A DNA stretch of 64,000 nucleotides from Paenibacillus gallinarum (GTDB taxonomy: Bacteria; Bacillota; Bacilli; Paenibacillales; Paenibacillaceae), in contig NZ_JACSQL010000004.1 in assembly GCF_014836635.1 (NCBI RefSeq), positions 265,583-329,582 on the forward strand. The letters are read 5' to 3'. The translations under genes and the position numbers were made by a program. Under the pieces are notes generated by a model that was not told the DNA's origin, searched no databases, and saw nothing but the letters and a program-made list of their open reading frames with translations. How positions within the stretch are numbered: the first letter of the stretch is position 1; each line of letters opens with the position of its first letter. Below are positions 1 through 9,436 of this stretch, in pieces.

Positions 1-1
1 A

Positions 2-2125
2 ACGGTTAATTTTGCAACATGTAAAATGATTCTTACTGCAGAAGATGAGACAAAAGAAGATGTCATTACAGAAGCAAAACGTAAAATTAAACAGCTCGAT
101 TCACATATTAAAGTTTCCGTGGTAGGAGAGAGAAGCCGTCAAAAAGAGAGCGGAAAAGATCATCATGCCCATGATCACCATGGACACGATCACAACCACG
201 GCGAAGCAGGCGGGCATGAAGGACATAATCATGATCATAGTTCAGCCAAAATGCGCAAAGTTGCTGTACGGCTTGGTGCAGGGACGGTACTTGCTGTCCT
301 CGCAGCACTGCTGCCGATGGATAGCTGGGCCGAGATCGCCCTGTTTGTGCTTGCTTATTTGCTGATTGGCGGTGATGTTTTATGGCAGGCAGTTCGCAAT
401 ATAGCCAGAGGTCAGGTATTTGATGAATTTTTCCTGATGTCCATTGCTACTCTGGGTGCGTTTGCAATTCGGGAATATCCGGAAGCTGTCGCTGTCATGT
501 TGTTTTATCAGATTGGAGAGATGTTTCAGAGTCTTGCTGTGAACCGTTCACGTAAGTCCATTCAGTCACTAATGAACATTCGGCCGGACTATGCAAACGT
601 GGAGACGGACCAAGGTACTCGTAAAATATCACCAGAGCAAGTCGAAATAGGGAATATCATAATTGTGAAACCCGGAGAGCGGGTTCCGCTTGATGGAATC
701 GTAATATCAGGGAACTCTATGCTCGATACCTCTGCGCTGACAGGAGAGTCTCTTCCTAGAGAAGCAGAGCCGGGTAGTGAGATGCTGAGTGGTTTTGTTA
801 ATCTGAATGGTGTTCTAAAAATAGAAGTAACCAAATCTTACGGTGAGTCAACGGTTTCGAAAATTCTGGATCTTGTCCAAAATGCATCGAACAAAAAAGC
901 ACCTACGGAGACCTTTATTAATAAATTTGCAAGGGTATATACTCCGATTGTCGTCATTGTAGCTCTGCTGTTAGCCATCATCCCGCCGCTTGTAATTAGT
1001 GGTGCTGAATTCTCAGACTGGCTCTACCGAGCGCTGATCTTTCTTGTTATCTCCTGCCCTTGTGCACTTGTTGTTTCCATTCCGCTCGGATTTTTTGGAG
1101 GCATTGGAGCGGCGTCCAAAGCAGGTGTACTTGTGAAAGGTGGGAATTACCTCGAAGCTTTGAGTCAAGTAAAAACGGTAGTGTTTGATAAAACGGGGAC
1201 TCTTACCGAAGGGGTTTTTGAAGTATCCGGAATATATCCTTCTCGTCAGTTACTTGCATCTGCTGGTTCGGAAGAGGAAGCAAAACAACAATTACTAGAA
1301 CATACGGCTTATACAGAACTGCATTCCCATCATCCAATCGCGGCATCTATTCGGAAAGCATATCAAGAACCGCTTCAAGAAGAGCGGGTTACAGATTATG
1401 AGGAATTATCAGGTTATGGAATTAGGGCCAAGGTGGATGATCATATCATCTTTGCAGGGAATACGAAACTCATGAAACAGCAAGGGATTGCCTATGAGGA
1501 TGCAGTACTGTACGGAACGGTCATTCATGTAGCTGTTGATGGTACTTATACAGGACATCTTGTTATCTCTGACCGGATCAAGGCAGATGCTGCCCGTGCG
1601 CTGGATGACCTTCGTTCCCTCTCGATCCATAAGACAGTGATGCTTACTGGCGACGTTCGCTCCGTTGCCGAATCCGTTGCGAGGGAACTTGGAGTAGATG
1701 AGGTGCATGCAGAACTGCTTCCACAGCATAAGGTGGAACAGATGGAACGCATTACGGCTTCGAAAGATTCGAAAGAGAAAGTGATGTTTGTTGGTGATGG
1801 CATTAACGATACGCCTGTTCTTGCTCAGGCTGATGTGGGTGTTGCGATGGGAGGTCTTGGGTCGGATGCAGCCATCGAAGCTGCTGATATTGTCATTATG
1901 ACTGATGAACCATCTAAGATCGCAACGGCGATTCGTATTGCGAAGCGGACCCGAGCTATTGTGTGGCAAAATATCATCTTTGCACTGGGTGTTAAGGCGA
2001 TTTTCCTCATCCTCGGTGCATTTGGGATAGCAACCATGTGGGAAGCTGTCTTCTCTGATGTGGGTGTGACTGTTCTTGCTGTACTGAACGCTATGCGTAT
2101 CTTGCGATACAAAGAACCTGCTTGA
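2..2125 (+). CDS. Heavy-metal (Zn/Cd) exporting P1B-type ATPase, 5' end outside window
   Basis: Membrane ATPase that exports divalent soft metals (Zn, Cd, possibly Co or Pb). The frame is open to the window edge and the first codons look like the end of a heavy-metal-associated (HMA) domain, so the start lies upstream and the ATG at 26 is internal. A very His-rich stretch (about 164-243) follows, a probable metal-binding linker. Then come the membrane helices, the CPC transport motif (about 1064-1072), the phosphorylated Asp in DKTGT (about 1187), an HP-type motif (SHHP) and the GDGIND hinge (about 1794-1812). The CPC motif and His linker point to the ZntA/CadA group rather than copper exporters. 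A terminator follows 35 bases after the stop. Confidence 0.93.
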   Translation, partial: TVNFATCKMILTAEDETKEDVITEAKRKIKQLDSHIKVSVVGERSRQKESGKDHHAHDHHGHDHNHGEAGGHEGHNHDHSSAKMRKVAVRLGAGTVLAVLAALLPMDSWAEIALFVLAYLLIGGDVLWQAVRNIARGQVFDEFFLMSIATLGAFAIREYPEAVAVMLFYQIGEMFQSLAVNRSRKSIQSLMNIRPDYANVETDQGTRKISPEQVEIGNIIIVKPGERVPLDGIVISGNSMLDTSALTGESLPREAEPGSEMLSGFVNLNGVLKIEVTKSYGESTVSKILDLVQNASNKKAPTETFINKFARVYTPIVVIVALLLAIIPPLVISGAEFSDWLYRALIFLVISCPCALVVSIPLGFFGGIGAASKAGVLVKGGNYLEALSQVKTVVFDKTGTLTEGVFEVSGIYPSRQLLASAGSEEEAKQQLLEHTAYTELHSHHPIAASIRKAYQEPLQEERVTDYEELSGYGIRAKVDDHIIFAGNTKLMKQQGIAYEDAVLYGTVIHVAVDGTYTGHLVISDRIKADAARALDDLRSLSIHKTVMLTGDVRSVAESVARELGVDEVHAELLPQHKVEQMERITASKDSKEKVMFVGDGINDTPVLAQADVGVAMGGLGSDAAIEAADIVIMTDEPSKIATAIRIAKRTRAIVWQNIIFALGVKAIFLILGAFGIATMWEAVFSDVGVTVLAVLNAMRILRYKEPA

Positions 2126-2160
2126 GAAGTTATATAGCAACCTATTTACACTTTAAAATG

Positions 2161-2195
2161 AAGCCTCATCCTTTTTACTGGATGAGGCTTTTTTA
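2161..2195 (+). terminator. Rho-independent terminator after the metal ATPase
   Basis: Perfect 11-bp stem (AAGCCTCATCC/GGATGAGGCTT) with an 8-base loop, followed by TTTT. Confidence 0.85.
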
Positions 2196-2411
2196 CGGTT
2201 TGTTTTATGTTTGTCTATTTACTAAATTATGGTTCCGCCGCAGATTTCATGAGATAATTCATATTCTACACACAGGAACATGGGCGAAAAATGTTAGTAA
2301 TTATTGTTTTAATTGCTGTCAGCGGGATATTTACTTTATAAGAGATAACAATTTATACAAGTCTTTTTTTCATAGATCATCTTAACTACTAATTCGACTG
2401 GAGGTCATACG

Positions 2412-3839
2412 ATGTTACTACAGCATTTATATATTAACGGACAATGGAGAGAAGCAAAATCCTATACAACACTACTTTCACCTTACAGTGAAGAGACGAT
2501 CGCACAAGTTGCTATTGCATCAGAACAAGATGTAGAGGAGGCTGTTGAAGGTGCAGTGGAAGCCTTTAAAGTGATGCGTAAAATGCCTGCACACGAACGT
2601 TCTTCTATCCTTGCTAAAGTTGCAGAACTTCTAGAAGAACGGAAAGAGGAAGCTTCAGAGCAGATCGCTAAAGAGGCTGCCAAACCCCTTAAGGCAGCAA
2701 GGGCTGAGGTGGATCGGACGATTGAAACGTATCGTTTTGCAGCAGAAGAAGCAAAACGAATCCAGGGTGAGACGATCCCTATGGATGCAGCAGCTGGCGG
2801 TGAGGGAAGAATTGCTTACACGGTAAAAGAACCTGTCGGTGTGGTCGGAGCGATCACGCCATTTAATTTTCCTATGAATCTGGTTGCGCATAAGCTTGGA
2901 CCTGCCATCGCAGCTGGGAATACGATCGTGTTAAAACCTGCAGGACAGACACCTTTGTCTGCCTACCTGATTGCGGAACTGTTTGAAAAAGCAGGCTTGC
3001 CCAAAGGTGCGCTTCAGGTGGTAAGCGGAAATGGGAAAATGATTGGGGATAAGCTGGTTGCTGACCCACGTGTGAAGCATATAACGTTTACGGGGAGTCC
3101 GAAAGTCGGCACTGGAATACGAGAGAAAGCAGGATTAAAAGGAGTGACACTTGAACTTGGTTCGAACGCTGCGGTCATTATTGATCAAGAAGCCGGGGAC
3201 TTAGAAGCGATTGCAGAGCGGGTGACAGCAGGAGCTTACTCTTACCAAGGTCAGGTATGTATCTCGGTACAGCGAGTGTATGTGCATGAAAAGGTTGCCG
3301 AACCCTTTACCAAGCTTTTAGCTGAGAAAGTCTCAAATCTGCGTACAGGCGATCCTTTGGACCCCAATACCGATGTATCAGCGCTCATTACTGAGGAGGA
3401 TACACAGCGAGTGCAGGATTGGATTCAGGAAGCGAAGGCAGAGGGGGCGAAGGTAGTGATTGGCGGAGAACTAGAAGGGCGGGTGCTCCAGCCTACCATT
3501 TTAACCAATGTACCTCGTTCTGCTAAAGTTTCCTGTCAGGAGGTATTTGGACCGGTCTTGGTAGTTCATAGTGTGAGTTCTATAACAGAAGCTACCCAGC
3601 TGGTGAACGATTCCATGTATGGACTTCAAGCTGGTATTTATACACAAAACATAAATGATGCCATGGAAGCAGCGGATAGGCTAGAGGTGGGTGGCGTTAT
3701 GATTAATGATATTCCTACGTTTCGTGTAGACCATATGCCTTATGGTGGTGTGAAACAGAGTGGATTTGGCCGAGAAGGGATTAAATATGCTTTGGATGCA
3801 ATGACTGAACTTAAACTTGTCGTTATTAATCGAAACTAA
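2412..3839 (+). CDS. NAD(P)-dependent aldehyde dehydrogenase
   Basis: Soluble aldehyde dehydrogenase of 475 residues, the usual family length, oxidising an aldehyde to the acid with NAD(P)+. Visible are the cofactor-side PFNFP segment (about 152), the general-base Glu248 in LELG and the catalytic Cys283 in GQVCIS. The motif after the Glu is GSNAA rather than the common GGND/GGKS, as in the GapN, lactaldehyde and non-phosphorylating glyceraldehyde-3-phosphate dehydrogenase branch. The exact substrate cannot be read from sequence. The start follows a GGAGG ribosome binding site. It appears to be a single-gene unit. Confidence 0.88.
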   Translation: MLLQHLYINGQWREAKSYTTLLSPYSEETIAQVAIASEQDVEEAVEGAVEAFKVMRKMPAHERSSILAKVAELLEERKEEASEQIAKEAAKPLKAARAEVDRTIETYRFAAEEAKRIQGETIPMDAAAGGEGRIAYTVKEPVGVVGAITPFNFPMNLVAHKLGPAIAAGNTIVLKPAGQTPLSAYLIAELFEKAGLPKGALQVVSGNGKMIGDKLVADPRVKHITFTGSPKVGTGIREKAGLKGVTLELGSNAAVIIDQEAGDLEAIAERVTAGAYSYQGQVCISVQRVYVHEKVAEPFTKLLAEKVSNLRTGDPLDPNTDVSALITEEDTQRVQDWIQEAKAEGAKVVIGGELEGRVLQPTILTNVPRSAKVSCQEVFGPVLVVHSVSSITEATQLVNDSMYGLQAGIYTQNINDAMEAADRLEVGGVMINDIPTFRVDHMPYGGVKQSGFGREGIKYALDAMTELKLVVINRN

Positions 3840-4011
3840 GGTTTTTTTTCTACTATTTTCTTGTATTTCGGTTCATCCTAAGCAGAATGGGTAACTAACC
3901 ATATATAGTAAAATGGGAAGCTTATACGTTCAAATGTACCTATCTATAGAACTTCAGATAAGAATAGACTTTTTTACAAATCAAAAAAACAGCAGGAAGG
4001 GGGTGTGAGCA

Positions 4012-4749
4012 TTGCAGTATACATTAGATGATCTTTCCTCTTTTACAGGGGTGGATCAAGATACGTTAACTTCCTATGAGGAAGAAGGTTTACTTGAATC
4101 ACACGGCGACGTAGATCATTCACCGAAATATGGATATGACAGTTTGCTTGCACTTCAGCAGATTATGTTATACCGGGAACAGTCTTTGTCAGTCAATCAA
4201 ATTAAAGAACGAATGCAATCGGAACCAAAGGAATTGCTTGGCAGATTGCATGATCACCGCCTGTATTTACTCAGGGAATCTTCTCGAATTCATACATTAA
4301 TTCAGTCTGTAGATGAGACGATTGAGTCTTTGGAACTCGATAAGGAGATCGAACCTGATCATTTATTCCAAGGTTTCGGCAAGGAGAAACAGAGTAGCGC
4401 TTGGTCGCTGAACCACTCCCCAAGGGAAATCGAATCAAGTAACGCTAGTGCTCAGATGAAGGAAGATTATTTATCATCCCAGGAGACGCTGGATATGATT
4501 AATGAACGGCTTCAGCATGCGATGGAGAGGGGACTCACTCCGGCAAGTGAGGAAGTACAGAGCACAGTACGAATGCATTTGGATTGGGTGAGACAATTTT
4601 ATACTCCGACGGCTACGATATATAAGGGCCTAGCAGATCTTTATGTGGACAAGATACAGTATAGGGAGATATACAATCGTTATCATCCGGGGATGGCAGA
4701 GTATATGCGCGATAGTATGCTCGTGCTGGCGGATCGGGAACTGGAGTAA
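4012..4749 (+). CDS. MerR-family regulator with C-terminal TipAS-like domain
   Basis: Transcription factor of 245 residues. The N-terminal part has a MerR-type winged helix (residues about 1-70, including YTLDDLSSFTGV), a long coiled dimerisation helix follows (about 75-110), and the C-terminal part (about 150-245) resembles the TipAS ligand-binding domain, including the HLDWVRQFY and YHPGMAEYM segments. TipA-type regulators respond to thiopeptides and other amphipathic ligands. The start is TTG: the AGGAAGGGGG ribosome binding site lies 8 bases ahead and no in-frame ATG is near. No resistance gene adjoins it, so its target is unknown. Confidence 0.85.
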   Translation: MQYTLDDLSSFTGVDQDTLTSYEEEGLLESHGDVDHSPKYGYDSLLALQQIMLYREQSLSVNQIKERMQSEPKELLGRLHDHRLYLLRESSRIHTLIQSVDETIESLELDKEIEPDHLFQGFGKEKQSSAWSLNHSPREIESSNASAQMKEDYLSSQETLDMINERLQHAMERGLTPASEEVQSTVRMHLDWVRQFYTPTATIYKGLADLYVDKIQYREIYNRYHPGMAEYMRDSMLVLADRELE

Positions 4750-4751
4750 TG

Positions 4752-4793
4752 AAAACAGGCACCTTGAGATCAGTCTCGAGGTGCCTGTTTTTT
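4752..4793. terminator. Bidirectional terminator between convergent genes
   Basis: Stem of about 16 bp (AACAGGCACCT.. / ..AGGTGCCTGTT) with a 4-base loop, flanked by an A-run and a T-run, so it can end both the MerR gene and the convergent reductase gene. Confidence 0.85.
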
Positions 4794-4808
4794 AACGCTC
4801 TATTTATC

Positions 4809-5291
4809 TTATAGCTGTGCTGATAAAATTTCCACGAACTGTTCCAAAAATTCCTGATCTTCTTGGTCAAAACGAGATAAATGAGGGCTGTCTATATCCA
4901 GTACACCGAATAATTCACCGTTTTTCACAATAGGAACAACAATTTCACTTTTGGTTGCCTCATCACAAGCGATATGTCCAGGGAATTCATTCACGTTTTC
5001 CACTCGTAAAGTGCGGCGTTGCTCAGCGGAAGTTCCGCATACGCCCCTTCCTATTCCAATACGAATACAAGCAGGGAGACCTTGGAAAGGACCCAAGACG
5101 AGTTCCTTACCATCATATATATAAAATCCAACCCAGTTGATATCGTGTAAGAACACATTAAGCAAAGCAGAAGCATTTGCCATATTGGCTATTGCATTAG
5201 GTTCATCATAGATTAAGCCTTTTAACTGACTGAGGACGGTATTGTATTGTTCTTGACGTGTTCCTTCATAGGCAGTGGTTTGAAATGACAT
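4809..5291 (-). CDS. msrC: Free methionine-R-sulfoxide reductase (GAF domain)
   Basis: Cytosolic repair and scavenging enzyme reducing free methionine-(R)-sulfoxide with thioredoxin. The 160-residue protein is a single GAF domain. All three cysteines typical of the fRMsr family are present: one in LPAC, one in GRGVCG and the active-site one in HIACD. The motif GVLDIDSP near the C-terminus also fits. The start ATG at 5291 is preceded on the minus strand by a GAAAGGGG ribosome binding site. It stands alone, convergent with the MerR gene. It fits the oxidative-damage theme of this region. Confidence 0.93.
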   Translation of the reverse strand: MSFQTTAYEGTRQEQYNTVLSQLKGLIYDEPNAIANMANASALLNVFLHDINWVGFYIYDGKELVLGPFQGLPACIRIGIGRGVCGTSAEQRRTLRVENVNEFPGHIACDEATKSEIVVPIVKNGELFGVLDIDSPHLSRFDQEDQEFLEQFVEILSAQL

Positions 5292-5498
5292 GTGTTATCC
5301 CCTTTCAGATAAGTCGCTAGTATTATGTTTCGCATGTGTTTATTGAGTAAAAATGGTTGTTATATCTAATTAATTGTATGTGATTGATCTCACGTAAGCA
5401 AGGGTAATGATGAAGTAAACGATGAAAGTTTTATAAATTAGACAATCGATATGTTTCTATGTTGGTAGCCAATCTTAATCAGAGAGAGGAGTTATTAT

Positions 5499-5783
5499 AT
5501 GCTCGCAGACACACAAAATTTATTTATCCGTATTCACATGCTTCACATGGCTCAAAGTGAAGATTTAACAGTAACGGGCGTACTCACGGAACTTGAAACA
5601 CAAGGTTACAGAGTAGGTGAGCGTGAAGTGAAACAAGAGTTGGAGAGACTGACACAAGAGAATTTCTTAACTTCTCACGATGATAAATTCAGTATCACAG
5701 GAGCAGGAATCGCAGAATTTAAAGAAGTTCGTACAATGCTCGGATCGATGACGGCAGAGGTTGTTGAAACAGAAACCGCATAG
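5499..5783 (+). CDS. Small conserved-looking protein with helix-turn-helix-like fold, function unknown
   Basis: Protein of 94 residues after a strong GAGAGAGGAG ribosome binding site. The pattern of helices (FIRIHMLHMAQ, VTGVLTELE, REVKQELERLTQ) followed by a hairpin-like LTSHDDKFSITGAG segment resembles a small winged helix of the PadR/MarR type, but no family was recognised. It may be a DNA-binding protein. It is followed by a strong terminator and is monocistronic. Confidence 0.7.
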   Translation: MLADTQNLFIRIHMLHMAQSEDLTVTGVLTELETQGYRVGEREVKQELERLTQENFLTSHDDKFSITGAGIAEFKEVRTMLGSMTAEVVETETA

Positions 5784-5810
5784 TCCGTTACAATCATAAG
5801 ATGAGAAAAA

Positions 5811-5865
5811 GAAAAAGCACGTGCACCTTTATGAACTAAGGGGCTCACGTGCTTTTTCTTTTTTG
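5811..5865. terminator. Terminator between convergent genes
   Basis: Perfect 13-bp stem GAAAAAGCACGTG/CACGTGCTTTTTC, with an A-rich 5' side and a T-rich 3' side, likely acting in both directions. Confidence 0.85.
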
Positions 5866-5900
5866 ATTCATGAATTGAGAAGGATGATGCAAAGGACGTA

Positions 5901-6911
5901 TTAAGCTTCTAGTGGAGTAAGTGAATCTACTCCCTTAACTGATTCGGAAGAAAAAGCGGGATGAGTCTCAGGGGTTGTTTCTTTACATACGAGATTTTCT
6001 TCTCTATACAAAATCTCATTAACAAAATGCGTAACTTCCGTACGGTATAAGGACGGATTAGTCATATAAGCATTAGCGTGCTCTGCTTTTTCCACTAATA
6101 ATAAACGTTTGTATCCGATTTTATGGGAGAATAAATCTTCGCTCATATAGGTAGGAACAAATCGATCCTCTATGCCATGAATAAACATGACAGGGAGTTC
6201 ATTTTCTTCTACAGCGCGTAGCGGCGATACCTGTTCTATCCGAAAACCGGCTCTTTTTAGTACTCGTCGATGCATGATCGAATAAAACCAGGGAAAAGCT
6301 TGAAGTTTCACTCGTTTAATCTGATACTTCATAAGTTCAGTTAAATCGGAGTAAGGACAATCGGCAATCACAAATTTTACACAGGGGTTTGCAATGGACA
6401 GATATTCGAGAACCGTACCGCCGCCTAAAGATTGCCCATGCAGACCAATGAGGCAGTCCTGACCAACGCGTTCGTTTAAAAAATCGACCCAAGCTGCTAC
6501 ATCATACTTTTCTTTGTACCCGAATGTTGTATAGATGCCTTCACTTTTTCCATGTCGTCGCTGATCAACGAGCAGTAAATTAAACCCTAATTCGGAGAAC
6601 ATCGTAATGTACTGCGTTGATATGGAGTGAGAAGCGGTGTAACCGTGCACTATAATAATCCAGCGATGGGAAGAAGGGTTGGGTTCGATAATGACGCCAT
6701 GGAGCTTAAGACCATCTTGGCTTTTAATCCATACATCTTCTTTAGCCAGTTCATCATAGGCGGAACGGTGATAGACACCTGCCTTTTCAAGCATAGAGAA
6801 CAAATAATCTTCACTCCGTACCTTCATACGTATCATTTTTCGAAAAGTATACGTAAGAAGTCCTTCAACTAAGAGTAAGAAGGAAAGTAAAATGAAAGCA
6901 ATTTGATACAT
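5901..6911 (-). CDS. Membrane-anchored alpha/beta hydrolase
   Basis: Protein of 336 residues with one N-terminal membrane helix (about 3-21) and an alpha/beta-hydrolase domain. The nucleophile elbow is GQSLGG with Ser161, the oxyanion region is HGYTAS (about 89), the acid is in the HGIEDRFVP segment and the histidine in KAEHANAY. It resembles the YqkD-like serine hydrolases of Bacillales, whose substrates are unknown. A ribosome binding site (GGAGGAA on the minus strand) supports the start. Peptidase or lipase activity cannot be decided from sequence. Confidence 0.85.
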   Translation of the reverse strand: MYQIAFILLSFLLLVEGLLTYTFRKMIRMKVRSEDYLFSMLEKAGVYHRSAYDELAKEDVWIKSQDGLKLHGVIIEPNPSSHRWIIIVHGYTASHSISTQYITMFSELGFNLLLVDQRRHGKSEGIYTTFGYKEKYDVAAWVDFLNERVGQDCLIGLHGQSLGGGTVLEYLSIANPCVKFVIADCPYSDLTELMKYQIKRVKLQAFPWFYSIMHRRVLKRAGFRIEQVSPLRAVEENELPVMFIHGIEDRFVPTYMSEDLFSHKIGYKRLLLVEKAEHANAYMTNPSLYRTEVTHFVNEILYREENLVCKETTPETHPAFSSESVKGVDSLTPLEA

Positions 6912-7080
6912 AGTGGGTCGTTCCTCCTTCCATGGATACTGACCGTAGTATTCCCCCTGATTAATGTCCGATATCCCGGTACCTATGATTAACCACTTGT
7001 CTTCTTTTTCTTCCTGTGATTAGATGACTAGAGCAACAAGCCGATTTGATTTCAGAACAGGATGAATAGGAGGATTTACC

Positions 7081-7650
7081 ATGTATAAATGCGCAGGGCA
7101 TCTCCCTGAATTACATACAGAACGATTGTGGTTGAGAAAGCTGCAGAAGCAGGATAGCGCGGCAATTTTCCAGGTATGGTCTGATCCAGTCGTCACAAAA
7201 TATATGAATATCGAATCGATGCACAGCAAAGAGGATGCTGAGGAAATGATTGAACTCCTGGATGAGTGCTCGCAGAATGAGGAGGGTTTTCGCTGGGCAA
7301 TTATTGAAAAGAGCAGTAATAAAATGATTGGCAGCTGTGGATTTAACCATTGGCAACTGAAAGGAGCATTCCGTGGTGAGATTGGATATGAACTGGCATC
7401 TTCACACTGGCGGCAAGGACTCATGACAGAAGCGGTAACGGCAATGCTGAATTTCGGTTTTACTACAATGGAATTAAACCGTATAGAGGCTTTAGTTGAT
7501 CCTCGAAATGAAGCTTCTGCCAAGCTGCTTTCATCCCTGTCATTTTCCTGTGAAGGGATTCTTCGACAGCTGCAATATACATCTACAGGTTATAAGGATA
7601 TGCAGATGCACTCCCTTTTGTTTGAAGAATGGAAGTACCTGAGAAAATAA
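7081..7650 (+). CDS. GNAT acetyltransferase, RimJ/RimL type
   Basis: Acetyl-CoA-dependent N-acetyltransferase of 189 residues. It has the family N-terminal LHTERLWLRKL strand, a central IGSCGF strand, the acetyl-CoA pyrophosphate loop around SHWRQGLMTEAV (motif A, variant of Q/RxxGxG/A) and the C-terminal NEASAKLLSSLSF segment. This subfamily includes ribosomal-protein acetyltransferases and enzymes acting on small amines. The acceptor cannot be told. The start follows AGGAGG. Confidence 0.88.
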   Translation: MYKCAGHLPELHTERLWLRKLQKQDSAAIFQVWSDPVVTKYMNIESMHSKEDAEEMIELLDECSQNEEGFRWAIIEKSSNKMIGSCGFNHWQLKGAFRGEIGYELASSHWRQGLMTEAVTAMLNFGFTTMELNRIEALVDPRNEASAKLLSSLSFSCEGILRQLQYTSTGYKDMQMHSLLFEEWKYLRK

Positions 7651-7695
7651 AAATATAAAAACACTTCAAAGTATTACCGGTAAATAAATGAAGAT

Positions 7696-7718
7696 CCTTC
7701 CTTCCATGGGAAGTAAGG
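7696..7718. promoter_or_regulatory. Inverted repeat upstream of MFS exporter, possible operator
   Basis: Arms CCTTCCTTCC and GGAAGTAAGG (9 of 10 complementary) flank ATG. A weak promoter (TTCCAT, 17 bases, TAATAT ending near 7730) overlaps it. Repressors of drug exporters often bind such sites. No regulator gene is adjacent. Confidence 0.35.
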
Positions 7719-7780
7719 TGATGGTAATATGGAATAGGTTTGCGTAAAAAGCGAACAAAGGAAAGAAGGTATTAATTTTC

Positions 7781-9283
7781 ATGACGAATACAAGTAACAT
7801 AAATGGCCGTGGCCTCATCTTAATCGGTGTGCTGCTGGCCACATTTTTGTCTGCAATTGAAGGGACCGTGATTGGACCAGCAGGACCGACGATTGTTAGT
7901 GATCTTGGTGATGTTTCGCTGTTAAGCTGGATATTTACGTCCTATTTACTGACTATGGCAGTGAGTACCCCGATCTTTGGTAAAATTAGCGATCTGTACG
8001 GCAGGAAACCGGTGTTTCTAATCGGTGTAGCTTTGTTTTTATTAGGCAGCATCTTATGTTGTTTTGCTGTAAATATGGAAAGTTTGATTGTTTATCGTGC
8101 CATTCAGGGGATTGGAGCGGGGGCTGTAGTTCCTGTGACTTTTACTATTATCGGTGACATTTACAGCATTGAAGAACGCGGCAAGGTTCAGGGATTGATT
8201 AGTTCGGTATGGGGAGTTTCTTCATTAGTCGGACCCTTGATCGGCGGTTATTTTGTTGATTACCTCGGCTGGCAGTGGATATTTGGATTTAATATTCCTT
8301 TCGGTCTTCTAGCGATGTGGTTTGTTGCGAAGTACTTTAAAGAAGAAGTAGTGAAACGAAATACGAAAATCGACTTTGCTGGTGCTATTACCTTTATTAT
8401 TGGGATTACGTCGTTATTGATTGTACTAACGCTCGGCGGTCAGTCTTACGCATGGACCTCACCGTTCATTATTCTTTTACTCATTGGTGCTATATGTTTT
8501 CTTATCTTATTTGTTTATATCGAGAGTAAAGCAGAGGAACCGCTTGTTCCGCTAAGTCTATTCCGTATTCGGGATATCACCTTATCTAATATTTCTGGCA
8601 TGCTCATAAGTGCTTTGCTCATTGGTCTGTCGAGTTACCTCCCCCTATGGGTTCAAGGAGTGCGCGGAGGGAATGCCACTTCTTCCGGTTTAATGCTCGC
8701 ACCGATGTCAATTGGATGGTTAATTGGAGGAATAATTGCAGGCAGACTTCTTGTGCGGCTTGGCTCACGTAAAACGACATTGATTGGACTCACGGCTATT
8801 GTTATTGGTTCGATTGGTTTACTATTTACGACAGCCAGCACACCAGAATGGGTGATGTATGTATATACTTTTATCTATGGTATTGGGTTTGGATTTTCTT
8901 TTACCGTGTTTACGATTATTGCACAGTCTTCTGTGGGTCACCGTCAAAGAGGAGCTTCTACTGCACTGAATACTTTTACGCGGACGTTAGGACAAACCAT
9001 CGGAGCTGCAGCTTTTGGTACTTGGTTAAATGTGCGAATCGCCGCCCTTTCGGATGAGAAGAATTTGACCGAGCAAGGCATCACACAAGCGGATATTAAT
9101 CAAATCCTTGCTCCGCATGGTACGGCTTCAATGCCAGATCATTTGAAGATGATGCTGCAAAATGTACTCGAACTCAGTTTACATTCGCTTTTCGTTATTA
9201 TGATGATCATTTCCGTTATTGCTTTTCTCGTTACTGCCGGTCTGCGGAATACAGCGCCTGAACCTGTTTCTGACGAAGAGTAG
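7781..9283 (+). CDS. MFS drug/proton antiporter, DHA2 (EmrB/QacA) family
   Basis: Integral membrane exporter of 500 residues with about 14 predicted helices, as in the EmrB/QacA group. Motif A is seen as GKISDLYGRKP (about 67-77), an RAIQGIGAG motif lies near 107 and antiporter motif C appears as GPLIGGYF (about 152). Such proteins exchange protons for lipophilic drugs or dyes, but the substrate is not readable. It stands alone and has an inverted repeat in the upstream region. Confidence 0.9.
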   Translation: MTNTSNINGRGLILIGVLLATFLSAIEGTVIGPAGPTIVSDLGDVSLLSWIFTSYLLTMAVSTPIFGKISDLYGRKPVFLIGVALFLLGSILCCFAVNMESLIVYRAIQGIGAGAVVPVTFTIIGDIYSIEERGKVQGLISSVWGVSSLVGPLIGGYFVDYLGWQWIFGFNIPFGLLAMWFVAKYFKEEVVKRNTKIDFAGAITFIIGITSLLIVLTLGGQSYAWTSPFIILLLIGAICFLILFVYIESKAEEPLVPLSLFRIRDITLSNISGMLISALLIGLSSYLPLWVQGVRGGNATSSGLMLAPMSIGWLIGGIIAGRLLVRLGSRKTTLIGLTAIVIGSIGLLFTTASTPEWVMYVYTFIYGIGFGFSFTVFTIIAQSSVGHRQRGASTALNTFTRTLGQTIGAAAFGTWLNVRIAALSDEKNLTEQGITQADINQILAPHGTASMPDHLKMMLQNVLELSLHSLFVIMMIISVIAFLVTAGLRNTAPEPVSDEE

Positions 9284-9436
9284 TAAGGGATTTATTTCTC
9301 TGGAACTAAACTTCCTTGATCTATGTAAATTATTTTTCTCTTCATTTTTTTATAAATAGACTCTTACCTTGGCATACTAAGAACAGCGTGACAGGCATTC
9401 TTGAAGTCTAGATAAGATGAAGAGAGGATGAGCGAC

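Noticed and set aside
2122..2385. 87-codon frame after the metal ATPase
   Set aside because: It starts inside the ATPase stop region, runs through the terminator hairpin and has no family-like features.
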